The position numbers and the translations under genes are program-made. A stretch of DNA of 64,000 nucleotides from Xestospongia bergquistia (taxonomy: Eukaryota; Porifera; Demospongiae; Haplosclerida; Petrosiidae), in NCBI GenBank assembly GCA_963965975.1, contig OZ014418.1:3484775-3548774 (forward strand), given 5' to 3'. Shown piece by piece: positions 12,916-24,796 of the stretch. The notes below the pieces were generated by a model. The model saw only the letters and a list, made by a program, of their open reading frames with translations, did no database searches and was not told the DNA's origin. Each line of letters opens with the position of its first letter. Within the stretch, counting starts at the first letter, position 1.

Positions 12916-13365
12916 TTACAGCATCTCACAAACTATAGGTCTATAACAGTCTGTAAAATTAAAAAAGGGAGGTATTTCAATTGGGGACTTCTTAATAATA
13001 CCAAGGAGCATGCCAGTTACAGAATATACCAGTGCTTTATCCCTATGACCTTTAAATTCTTCAATACTGTCTAGTTTTATAACCAGATGAAATTGTGCTC
13101 TTGTCATTGCCACAAAACCTACAAATAAGCTTACATATTTATTTAGTAGACAGTAAGATACAAATTCAAGTAGTCTGTATGACAGTTGTTGTCCTGTGTA
13201 TGTACACAACAATTCAATTTTTAAACAATTTAAAATGACAAATTCAAAGCTAAACAAATAATGCTTCAATTCATATCCATCACTTTTTAATAATATTGTA
13301 ACAAGGTCTTTGCATCCTCTTCTACTTACAACATTAATCATATTAGGTATATTCATAAAGGACAA
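12916..13365 (-). CDS. 149-residue open frame with degenerate ankyrin start (copy B)
   Basis: This open frame has no stop for 149 codons in very AT-rich sequence and is kept in both young duplicates. Its first part, INVVSRRGCKDLVTILL, lines up with an ankyrin repeat (x-G-x-x-D-L-V-x-x-L-L). The rest (SFEFVILNCLK, FVAMTRAQFHLVIKLD, GHRDKALVYSV) matches nothing I know. I find no clean splice acceptor just upstream in a compatible phase, because a TGA comes first. It could be a terminal exon read from an internal start, a decayed ankyrin exon running into intron, or chance. It lies within what would otherwise be the intron between the 13,483 and 12,347 exons. Confidence 0.35.
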   Translation of the reverse strand: MSFMNIPNMINVVSRRGCKDLVTILLKSDGYELKHYLFSFEFVILNCLKIELLCTYTGQQLSYRLLEFVSYCLLNKYVSLFVGFVAMTRAQFHLVIKLDSIEEFKGHRDKALVYSVTGMLLGIIKKSPIEIPPFFNFTDCYRPIVCEML

Positions 13366-13482
13366 TTTTCAATCTTTATTATGATAGTAAAACAACAAAT
13401 AGTTTTCTTTAAGAAAAAGGATTTATAATTTATCTTTACTTATGCTGTCTCTGTCATATAACATATGCACATCAACACTTAC

Positions 13483-13581
13483 TTCATTGACAAGGTCTAG
13501 ATCAGCACCTTTCTGTGTTAAAGTCAAAACAACATCTTTGTGTCCATTCTCTGCTGCTAACATGACTGCAGTAAATCCACC
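13483..13581 (-). CDS. Ankyrin-repeat exon (block B)
   Basis: A 99-bp phase-0 exon, with acceptor ATATTTAG and donor GTAAGTGTT. It reads GGFTAVMLAAENGHKDVV and ends KGADLDLVNE. It matches the block D exon at 22,967 in protein sequence and closely resembles copy A at 9,119. The ENGHKDVV stretch is the canonical loop and helix of the repeat. It stands directly beside satellite array 2, which forms the upstream intron. Confidence 0.88.
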
Positions 13582-13659
13582 CTAAATATATTATTAATTA
13601 TCACATTAACATGAATCATAACATCAGTGCATTACTTGTATCAACACTTATCAGTACAC

Positions 13660-16600
13660 TACTAACATTACAAACTAGACAATATTACAATAATATAATA
13701 CTGTAAACAAAATGACAACAATACATTTAATAACTTATAAATTCATACTGAAATATAATTATAAAATGCTTCAAATAAGGTAAAGAAAAACTTAGCAAGA
13801 AGATTCAAGCATTACTAGTGATACTCAATGTAGTATCATACACAGTTAGGGTTAATGAAATTCATTCCTCACATAGGAATTGGCAGTTAGAGGATCCACT
13901 TTAATCTCATTTCTTCATCTCATAAGCTCCAATTACAATATAATCAATAACAATTGCAGAAGTGGATACAAAAAGATACCATATTATTAAAAACAATTAT
14001 AGTAAACCCTGAAAAGCTTTCTATGCAAGGCATTAAAACCAGTAACATCACTAAAAACAATAGGGAAATAAAATAATAACATTCAATTCAAAACACTTAG
14101 AATTCATACTACATTATATCACACTTACCCACTATTATATTTTAAACAAAACATTCAGATAACAAGTAATCACAGCAACATAATTGTGGAAAACAAAACA
14201 ATAGAGTAAACAAAATCACAATAAAACATTCAATATACTTTCAATTCATACTACATAATATCAAAGTTACAACCTATTAAATTTTAAAAGACACATTCAA
14301 ATGATAAGTAATCACACCAACATAAATATGGAAACAAAACTAATATAGTAAACAAAATAATAAAAACACATTCAATAAGCTCAAAATTCAGACTAGAATA
14401 TAGCTAGTAAATGCTAAAAATATAGCTACAAAAAATAGCAAGAAGATTCAAGCATTACTAGTAATACTCAATGTAGTATCATACGCAGTTAGGGTTAATG
14501 AAATTTATTCTTCAGATAGGAATTGGCAGTTAGAGGATCCACTTTAATCTCATTTCTTCATCTCATAAGCTCCAATTACAATATAATCAATAAAAATTGC
14601 AGAAGTGGATACAAAAAGATACCATATTATTAAAAACAATTATAGTAAACCCTGAAAAGCTTTCTATGCAAGGCATTAAAACCAGTAACATCACTAAAAA
14701 CAATAGGGAAATAAAATAATAACATTCAATTCAAAACACTTAGAATTCATACTACATTATATCACACTTACCTCCTATTATATTTTAAACAAAACATTCA
14801 GATAACAAGTAATCACAGCAACATAATTGTGGAAAATAAAACAATAGAGTAAACAAAATCACAATAACACATTCAATATACTTTCAATTCATACTACATA
14901 ATATCAAAATTACAACCTATTAAATTTTAAAAGACACATTCAAATGATAAGTAATTACACCAACATAAATATGGAAACAAAACCAATATAGTAAACAAAA
15001 TAATAAAAACACATTCAATAAGCTCAAAATTCAGACTAGAATATAGCTAGTAAATCCTGTAAATATAGGTACAAAAAATAGCAAGAAGATTCAAGCATTA
15101 CGAGTGATACTCAATGTAGTATCATACGCAGTTAGGGTTAATGAAATTCATTCCTCAGATAGGAATTGGCAGTTAGAGGATCCACTTTAATCTCATTTCT
15201 TCATCTCATAAGCTCCAATTACAATATAATCAATAAAAATTGCAGAAGTGGATACAAAAAGATACCATATTATTAAAAACAATTATAGTAAACCCTGAAA
15301 AGCTTTCTATGCAAGGCATTAAAACCAGTAACATCACTAAAAACAATAGGGAAATAAAATAATAACATTCAATTCAAAACACTTAGAATTCATACTACAT
15401 TATATCACACTTACCCACTATTATATTTTAAACAAAACATTCAGATAACAAGTAATCACAGCAACATAAATGTGGAAAACAAAAGAATAGAGTAAACAAA
15501 ATCACAATAAAACATTCAATATACTTTCAATTCATACTACATAATATCAAAATTACAACCTATTACATTTTAAAAGACACATTCAAATGATAAGTAATCA
15601 CACCAACATAAATATGGAAACAAAACCAATATAGTAAACAAAATAATAAAAACACATTCAATAAGCTCAAAATTCAGACTAGAATATAGCTAGTAAATCC
15701 TGTAAATATAGGTACAAAAAATAGCAAGAAGATTCAAGCATTACGAGTGATACTCAATGTAGTATCATACGCAGTTAGGGTTAATGAAATTCATTCCTCA
15801 GATAGGAATTGGCAGTTAGAGGATCCACTTTAATCTCATTTCTTCATCTCATAAGCTCCAATTACAATATAATCAATAAAAATTGCAGAAGTGGATACAA
15901 AAAGATACCATATTATTAAAAACAATTATAGTAAACCCTGAAAAGCTTTCTATGCAAGGCATTAAAACCAGTAACATCACTAAAAACAATAGGGAAATAA
16001 AATAATAACATTCAATTCAAAACACTTAGAATTCATACTACATTATATCACACTTACCCACTATTATATTTTAAACAAAACATTCAGATAACAAGTAATC
16101 ACAGCAACATAAATGTGGAAAACAAAAGAATAGAGTAAACAAAATCACAATAAAACATTCAATATACTTTCAATTCATACTACATAATATCAAAATTACA
16201 ACCTATTACATTTTAAAAGACACATTCAAATGATAAGTAATCACACCAACATAAATATGGAAACAAAACCAATATAGTAAACAAAATAATAAAAACACAT
16301 TCAATAAGCTCAAAATTCAGACTAGAATATAGCTAGTAAATGCTAAAAATATAGCTACAAAAATAGCAAGAAGATTTAAGCATTACTAGTGATACTCAAT
16401 GTAGTATCATACGCAGTTAGGGTTAATGAAATTTATTCCTCAGATAAGAATTGGCAGTTAGAGGATCCACTTTAATCTCATTTCTTCATCTCATAAGCTC
16501 CAATTACAATATAATCAATAAAAATTGCAGAAGTGGATACAAAAAGATACCATATTATTAAAAACAATTATAGTAAACCCTGAAAAGCTTTCTATGCAAG

Positions 16601-17300
16601 GCATTAAAACCAGTAACATCACTAAAAACAATAGGGAAATAAAATAATAACATTCAATTCAAAACACTTAGAATTCATACTACATTATATCACACTTACC
16701 AACTATTATATTTTAAACAAAACATTCAGATAACAAGTAATCACAGCAACATAAATGTGGAAAACAAAACAATAGAGTAAACAAAATCACAATAACACAT
16801 TCAATATACTTTCAATTCATACTACATAATATCAAAATTACAACCTATTACATTTTAAAAGACACATTCAAATGATAAGTAATCACACCAACATAAATAT
16901 GGAAACAAAACCAATATAGTAAACAAAATAATAAAAACACATTCAATAAGCTCAAAATTTACACTATAATATAGCTATTAAATGTTAAAAGTATAGGTAC
17001 AAAAACTAGCAAGAAGATTCAATCATTACTAGTGATACTCAATGTAGTATCATACGCAGTTAGGATAAATGAAAATTCATTCCTCATATAGGAATTGGCA
17101 ATTAGAGGATGCTCACATTCAAATCATAAGTAAATGGACCAAATGTATGTGGAAACAAAAACAATACTCTAAACAAAATGACAAAAACACATTCAATAAA
17201 ATAAAATCCTTAAAAATCAAAAACAATTATAGTAAAGACTGTAAAGGACACGTTCATATGACAAGTAATGGCAGGCACATAAATTCAATATACTGAAAAT
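13660..17300. repeat. 643-bp tandem satellite, array 2
   Basis: The GGATCC landmark recurs at 13,893, 14,536, 15,179, 15,822 and 16,464 (spacings 643, 643, 643, 642), then the array ends in the diverged GAGGATGC copy near 17,107. Neighbouring units are almost identical, and the units at 15,179 and 15,822 share private variants (TTACGAGTGATACTC, AATCCTGTAAATATAG), pointing to very recent duplication or gene conversion. Confidence 0.96.
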
Positions 17301-18056
17301 ATACGTAGACAAACAGCCAAGCAAGAACCATTGTTAGAGAATCCTCAACTATCCGGTCTAGTTAGACTCACTTCCTTAATTATCGCTTCATTCACTCACA
17401 CTTATTGCTTAATATTAATTGTTATCACTTATAATAATTAATAATGAAATCAGATACTATAATTTATGTAATCAAGACAAAAAGAACTAATTCAACTACC
17501 AATGGACTCTAAGTATGCTGCTTTATAGAATACAACTAACTTTGATTTCCTTAAGCTTAAGAAATTGGAACAATGCTTACGTAAGAAAACTTAAGTCTAC
17601 TCAATACAGAAAAGGCCTCATGATAGAATAGAATACTGATTTATTGACCTCTCTTTACATTTATCACCACTCTTACATCCTCATTAATATCATTTTAACT
17701 AATTAAGGCATACAAAAAACTTAATCTCATACACACGCTATTCCAAGCTTTGCAGAAATTACTACTTTATTTCTTAAACCACTTAAAATAAAACTTCCAA
17801 AAACATATACCTTATGTATAAACATTAATTTCTCTAGAAAATATTTAATGTCTTCTAGTTTTGTAATTATATTCTCATAAACAGAACAATAAAAACAATG
17901 AAGAAAAACATCATGCTACCTTTATACTGGTGTTACCACCTGCTTTATAGATTTCTTACAGTTAGGTGAAGTAGTCTTATATCATTACAATATCTATGCT
18001 ATGTCTTCTCTAATAGTTACTATTCATTCATACAACTTAAACAATACAGATAATTC
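17106..18056. repeat. Segmental duplication block, copy C (truncated)
   Basis: It matches block B from 11,383 to about 12,330, then jumps abruptly at AGATAATTC straight into satellite sequence (AATTGATAAGTAATCAC). The ankyrin exons expected next are missing. The join has a short ATTC/AATT overlap, as expected of unequal recombination or microhomology repair. Confidence 0.9.
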
Positions 18057-21000
18057 AATTGATAAGTAATCACACCAACGTTATATGGAAACAAAACCAA
18101 TAAAGTAAACAAAACAATAAAAACACATTCAATAAGCTCAAAATTCAGACTAGAATATAGCTAGTAAATGCTGTAAATATAGGTACAAAAAATAGCAAGA
18201 AGATTCAAGCATTACTAGTGATACTCAATGTAGTATCATACGCAGTTAGGGTTAATGAAATTCATTCCTCACATAGGAATTGGCAGTTAGAGGATCCACT
18301 TTAATCCCATTTCTTCATCTCATAAGCTCCAATTACAATATAATCAATAAAAATTGCAGAAGTGGATACAAAAAGATACCATATTATTAAAAACAATTAT
18401 AGTAAACCCTGAAAAGCTTTCTATGCAAGGCATTAAAACCAGTAACATCACTAAAAACAATAGGGAAATAAAATAATAACATTCAATTCAAAACACTTAG
18501 AATTCATACTACATTATATCACACTTACCTCCTATTATATTTTAAACAAAACATTCAGATAACAAGTAATCACAGCAACATAAATGTGGAAAACAAAAGA
18601 ATAGAGTAAACAAAATCACAATAAAACATTCAATATACTTTCAATTCATACTACATAATATCAAAATTACAACCTATTAAATTTTAAAAGACACATTCAA
18701 ATGATAATTAATCACACCAACATAAGTATGGAAACAAAACTAATATAGTAAACAAAATAATAAAAACACATTCAATAAGCTCAAAATTCAGACTAGAATA
18801 TAGCTAGTAAATGCTAAAAATATAGCTACAAAAAATAGCAAGAAGATTCAAGCATTACTAGTGATACTCAATGTAGTATCATACGCAGTTAGGGTTAATG
18901 AGATTTATTCTTCAGATAGGAATTGGCAGTTAGAGGATCCACTTTAATCTCATTTCTTCATCTCATAAGCTCCAATTACAATATAATCAATAAAAATTGC
19001 AGAAGTGGATACAAAAAGATACCATATTATTAAAAACAATTATAGTAAACCCTGAAAAGCTTTCTATGCAAGGCATTAAAACCAGTAACATCACTAAAAA
19101 CAATAGGGAAATAAAATAATAACATTCAATTCAAAACACTTAGAATTCATACTACATTATATCACACTTACCCACTATTATATTTTAAACAAAACATTCA
19201 GATAACAAGTAATCACAGCAACATAAATGTGGAAAACAAAAGAATAGAGTAAACAAAATCACAATAAAACATTCAATATACTTTCAATTCATACTACATA
19301 ATATCAAAATTACAACCTATTAAATTTTAAAAGACACATTCAAATGATAAGTAATCACACCAACATAAGTATGGAAACAAAACTAATATAGTAAACAAAA
19401 TAATAAAAACACATTCAATAAGCTCAAAATTCAGACTAGAATATAGCTAGTAAATGCTAAAAATATAGGTACAAAAAATAGCAAGAAGATTCAAGCATTA
19501 CTAGTGATACTCAATGTAGTATCATACGCAGTTAGGGTTAATGAGATTTATTCTTCAGATAGGAATTGGCAGTTAGAGGATCCACTTTAATCTCATTTCT
19601 TCATCTCATAAGCTCCAATTACAATATAATCAATAAAAATTGCAGAAGTGGATACAAAAAGATACCATATTATTAAAAACAATTATAGTAAACCCTGAAA
19701 AGCTTTCTATGCAAGGCATTAAAACCAGTAACATCACTAAAAACAATAGGGAAATAAAATAATAACATTCAATTCAAAACACTTAGAATTCATACTACAT
19801 TATATCACACTTACCAACTATTATATTTTAAACAAAACATTCAGATAACAAGTAATCACAGCAACATAAATGTGGAAAACAAAACAATAGAGTAAACAAA
19901 ATCACAATAACACATTCAATATACTTTCAATTCATACTACATAATATCAAAATTACAACCTATTACATTTTAAAAGACACATTCAAATGATAAGTAATCA
20001 CACCAACATAAATATGGAAACAAAACCAATAAAGTAAACAAAACAATAAAAACACATTCAATAAGCTCAAAATTCAGACTAGAATATAGCTAGTAAATGC
20101 TGTAAATATAGGTACAAAAAATAGCAAGAAGATTCAAGCATTACTAGTGATACTCAATGTAGTATCATACACAGTTAGGGTTAATGAAATTCATTCCTCA
20201 CATAGGAATTGGCAGTTAGAGGATCCACTTTAATCTCATTTCTTCATCTCATAAGCTCCAATTACAATATAATCAATAAAAATTGCAGAAGTGGATACAA
20301 AAAGATACCATATTATTAAAAACAATTATAGTAAACCCTGAAAAGCTTTCTATGCAAGGCATTAAAACCAGTAACATCACTAAAAACAATAGGGAAATAA
20401 AATAATAACATTCAATTCAAAACACTTAGAATTCATACTACATTATATCACACTTACCTCCTATTATATTTTAAACAAAACATTCAGATAACAAGTAATC
20501 ACAGCAACATAAATGTGGAAAACAAAAGAATAGAGTAAACAATATCACAATAACAAATTCAATATACTTTCAATTCATACTACATAATATCAAAATTACA
20601 ACCTATTACATTTTAAAGGACACATTCAAATGATAAGTAATCACACCAACATAAATATGGAAACAAAACCAATATAGTAAACAAAATAATAAAAACACAT
20701 TCAATAAGCTCAAAATTTACACTAGAATATAGCTATTAAATGTTAAAAGTATAGGTACAAAAACTAGCAAGAAGATTCAAGCATTACTAGTGATACTCAA
20801 TGTAGTATCATACGCAGTTAGGATAAACGAAAGTTCATTCCTCATATAGGAATTGGCAGTTAGAGGATGCTCACATTCAAATCATAAGTAAATGGACCAA
20901 ATGTATGTGGAAACAAAAACAATACTCTAAACAAAATGACAAAAACACATTCAATAAAATAAAATCCGTAAAAATCAAAAACAATTATAGTAAAGACTGT

Positions 21001-21060
21001 AAAGGACACGTTCATATGACAAGTAATGGCAGGCACATAAATTCAATATACTGAAAATAT
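18056..21060. repeat. 643-bp tandem satellite, array 3
   Basis: The landmark recurs at 18,293, 18,936, 19,579 and 20,222, each 643 bp apart, with the diverged end-copy near 20,871. Units alternate between two sub-types at one site (TTACCTCC against TTACCCAC or TTACCAAC), hinting at duplication of more than one unit at a time. Confidence 0.95.
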
Positions 21061-21830
21061 ACGTAGACAAACAGCCAAGCAAGAACCATTGTTAGAGAAT
21101 CCTCAACTATCCGGTCTAGTTAGACTCACTTCCTTAATTATCGCTTCATTCACTCACACTTATTGCTTAATATTAATTGTTATCACTTATAATAATTAAT
21201 AATGAAATCAGATACTATAACTTATGTAATCAAGACAAAAAGAACTAATTTAACTACCAATGGACTCTAAGTATGCTGCTTTATAGAATACAACTAACTT
21301 TGATTTCCTTAAGCTTAAGAAATTGGAACAATGCTTACGTAAGAAAACTTAAGTCTACTCAATACAGAACAGGCCTCATGATAGAATAGAATACTGATTT
21401 ATTGACCTCTCTTTACATTTATCACCACTCTTACATCCTCATTAATATCATTTTAACTAATTAAGGCATACAAAAAACTTAATCTCATACACACGCTATT
21501 CCAAGCTTTGCAGAAATTACTACTTTATTTTTTAAAGCACTTAAAATAAAACTTCCAAAAACATATATCTTATGTATAAACATTAATTTCTCTAGAAAAT
21601 ATTTAATGTCTTCTAGTTTTGTAATTATATTTTCATAAACAGAACAATAAAAACAATGAAGAAAAACATCATGCTACCTTTATACTGGTGTTACCACCTG
21701 CTTTATAGATTTCTTACAGTTAGGTGAAGTAGTCTTATATCATTAGAATATCTGTGCTATGTCTTCTCTAATAGTTACTATTCATTCATACAACTTAAAC
21801 AATACAGATAATTCTCATGATCTCAATTAC

Positions 21831-21929
21831 CTTAGTAACAACATTGATATCAGCATTATGGTTGAGCAATATTTCAACAATGTCTGTATGTCCTTTGGAA
21901 CTTGCATAATGAAGAGCTGCCCATCCTCT
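21831..21929 (-). CDS. Ankyrin-repeat exon (block D)
   Basis: Duplicate of the 12,347 exon with identical protein sequence (RGWAALHYASSKGHTDIVE to ADINVVTK), the same acceptor and donor, and phase 0. Together with 22,967 it forms the upstream exon pair of the minus-strand ankyrin gene. The absence of change fits either recent duplication or constraint, and its youth makes these hard to separate. Confidence 0.88.
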
Positions 21930-22399
21930 CTATTACAAAAACACAAAAAAATAATCAACTATAAAATGAAACTGCTAACACTCTATAATAACACTACAAA
22001 TGTACCAACCTTGTCTAATGTCTTATATTTCTGCACTTTGTCATTAACATTATAACATATTACGTTCATATATTCTCTATATGTAAGCCATGTTGTACAT
22101 GTAGGACATGACTACATCTAGTACTAGTATGTCTTTATTACTTAAATAAGGTTTTAAAAACTCATTTATGCAAGATGGGTTAAAGTGTATACAGTCTAAT
22201 ATGAGGAACTGATAGACAAGGTGCAAACAGAAAATCATTATTACAATTTAGGCCTATACTATTGAGTAAACAGACCAGTATCTGACAAAAATAGAACATG
22301 TAGCTGCTTAGCATATCAACGATCATCATCTTTGTATTTCCATAGGGCTCTCTAATTATATTATTAACAACTCTAACCAACATCATTTCTGTCTGACAA

Positions 22400-22849
22400 T
22401 TACAGCATCTCACAAACTATAGGTCTATAACAGTCTGTAAAATTAAAAAAGGGAGGTATTTCAATTGGGGACTTCTTAATAATACCAAGGAGCATGCCAG
22501 TTACAGAATATACCAGTGCTTTATCCCTATGACCTTTAAATTCTTCAATACTGTCTAGTTTTATAACCAGATGAAATTGTGCTCTTGTCATTGCCACAAA
22601 ACCTACAAATAAGCTTACATATTTATTTAGTAGACAGTAAGATACAAATTCAAGTAGTCTGTATGACAGTTGTTGTCCTGTGTATGTCCATAACAATTCA
22701 AGTTTTAAACAATTTAAAATGACAAATTCAAAGCTAAACAAATAATGCTTCAATTCATATCCATCACTTTTTAATAATATTGTAACAAGGTCTTTGCATC
22801 CTCTTCTACTTACAACATTAATCATATTAGGTATATTCATAAAGGACAA
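22400..22849 (-). CDS. 149-residue open frame with degenerate ankyrin start (copy D)
   Basis: Duplicate of the frame at 12,916-13,365. It differs at a few residues (for example LELLWTY for IELLCTY) and stays open throughout. The same reservations about splicing apply. Because the two copies are so young, an open frame in both adds little proof that it is translated. Confidence 0.33.
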   Translation of the reverse strand: MSFMNIPNMINVVSRRGCKDLVTILLKSDGYELKHYLFSFEFVILNCLKLELLWTYTGQQLSYRLLEFVSYCLLNKYVSLFVGFVAMTRAQFHLVIKLDSIEEFKGHRDKALVYSVTGMLLGIIKKSPIEIPPFFNFTDCYRPIVCEML

Positions 22850-22966
22850 TTTTCAATCTTTATTATGATAGTAAAACAACAAATAGTTTTCTTTAAGAAA
22901 AAGGATTTATAATTTATCTTTACTTATGCTGCCTCTGTCATATAACATATGCACATCAACACTTAC

Positions 22967-23065
22967 TTCATTGACAAGGTCTAGATCAGCTCCTTTCTGT
23001 GTTAAAGTCAAAACAACATCTTTGTGTCCATTCTCTGCTGCTAACATGACTGCAGTAAATCCACC
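22967..23065 (-). CDS. Ankyrin-repeat exon (block D)
   Basis: Duplicate of the 13,483 exon with the same protein (GGFTAVMLAAENGHKDVV to DLVNE), acceptor ATATTTAG and donor GTAAGTGTT. It is the most 5' ankyrin exon I can find. No start codon or further upstream exon is recognised between here and 24.8 kb. Confidence 0.88.
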
Positions 23066-23139
23066 CTAAATATATTATTAATTATCACATTAACATGAAT
23101 CATAACATCAGTGCATTACTTGTATCAACACTTATCAGT

Positions 23140-23895
23140 ACACTACTAACATTACAAACTAGACAATATTACAATAATATAATACTGTAAACAAAATGAC
23201 AACAATACATTTAATAACTTATAAATTCATACTGAAATATAATAATAAAATGCTTCAAATAAGGTAAAGAAAAACTTAGCAAGAAGATTCAAGCATTACT
23301 AGTGATACTCAATGTAGTATCATACGCAGTTAGGGTTAATGAAATTCATTCCTCACATAGGAATTGGCAGTTAGAGGATCCACTTTAATCTCATTTCTTC
23401 ATCTCATAAGCTCCAATTACAATATAATCAATAAAAATTGCAGAAGTGGATACACAAAGATACTATATTATTAAAAACAATTATAGTAAACCCTGAAAAG
23501 CTTTCTATGCAAGGCATTAAAACCAGTAACATCACTAAAAACAATAGGGAAATAAAATAATAACATTCAATTCAAAACACTTAGAATTCATACTACATTA
23601 TATCACACTTACCAACTATTATATGTTAAACAAAACATTCAGATAACAAGTAATCACAGCAACATAAATGTGGAAAACAAAAGAATAGAGTAAACAAAAT
23701 CACAATAACACATTCAATATACTTTCAATTCATACTACATAATATCAAAATTACAACCTATTACATTTTAAAGGACACATTCAAATGATAAGTAATCACA
23801 CCAACATAAATATGGAAACAAACCAATATAGTAAACAGAACAATAAAAACACATTCAATAACTTCAAAATCAGACTAGAATATAGCTAGTAAATC
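23140..23895. repeat. 643-bp satellite, array 4 (one unit)
   Basis: A single unit with the GGATCC landmark at 23,377, ending within a sub-unit at about 23,890 (TAGCTAGTAAATC), where unrelated sequence starts. It is the right border of the satellite-bearing region. Confidence 0.92.
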
Positions 23896-24796
23896 TTGGT
23901 AACACTAACAAATGGAAAAGGACATCAACCAAAGTAACAACAGATCCTTTGTCAGCTGATCATTTCCTTTCATTCTATTACCTTAACCTTCTCTTTCATA
24001 TATACCTATATGACTTCAATATCACTATTATATGAGGGTAAGCAAAATAGAGAGTCCAAATCACAATCATGTTGAGGAGGCTGGATTTCAAAATTTCAGA
24101 CCTCGTTATTTTCAGGACTTTTCAATGAAGTAACTATGTAGTGTTAATATTATACCTGTGCCATCTTCTATATTCTTGCTTGTATAATAATAGACTTGTA
24201 GTGTATTGTGTTATAAATTTTGCTTACTATTTCATTATCTATGTCATTATAATAATAATATAACAATATTACTATTCAATAGCAATATTAGTGATAGCCA
24301 ACAAAATTTCTTCAAAGATCTGTCTTCTTTCTTGTCCTCTTTCTATACTATCATATAATTCAAACATATTTGCATCTTTAGATTTTCTTTGTTCCAAATA
24401 TTGGGCATCTCAAGACTACATTTATAATTAATATTCTGTACTAATCATTCATACAGACATTACCTACTTTGATGTTGTCTCTGACGTTCACACCAAACTG
24501 GAACTCTCTCTTTGATGTTGACATATAAAATCAACAATATTTTTTCAATGACAATGACATCAAATTCTATGTATTAATAAAAGTACAATCTCACTTATAA
24601 TTTAATTGAAGTATAAGCTCTTTCTTCCATCCCTCAAGTAACCTAGTTTTATAGTGCATTAATGTTTGAATAATGAGAATTAATTTTATTAATAAAACTA
24701 CAAACATTATGTAAAACTCAAACCTCACTGGCTCAAAAACAATACAAAGATTAACAAGGCACAATATTATGTCTAATGATGTATAATTAATTATGT
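23896..24796. other. Intergenic, possible small minus-strand exons
   Basis: No recognised domain. On the minus strand 24,274-24,410 holds a charged helical stretch (MFELYDSIERGQERRQIFEE) closing in a stop, preceded by a possible acceptor. This could be a last exon of an unknown gene, but support is thin. Confidence 0.3.

Larger units (their letters stand above)
11383..13660. repeat. Segmental duplication block, copy B (full)
   Basis: A non-satellite block running from the GAGGATGCTCAC end-copy through two ankyrin exons to the next satellite array. It recurs almost unchanged 9,484 bp to the right (20,872-23,140), and its left 940 bp recur at 17,106-18,056. Differences between B and D are scattered single bases, about 1-2% by eye, so the duplication is young. 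Confidence 0.93.
20872..23140. repeat. Segmental duplication block, copy D (full)
   Basis: Full second copy of block B at an offset of 9,484 bp, with both ankyrin exons, the 149-codon frame and flanks. It is followed by a single satellite unit (array 4). Confidence 0.93.

Noticed and set aside
12696-12929. 77-codon minus-strand frame, identical at 22,180
   Set aside because: No domain, and it is identical only because of the young segmental duplication. Probably intronic.
9300-23895. Regular spaced repeats suggestive of a CRISPR-like array
   Set aside because: The unit is 643 bp with no short repeat/unique spacer alternation, in a clearly eukaryotic setting.
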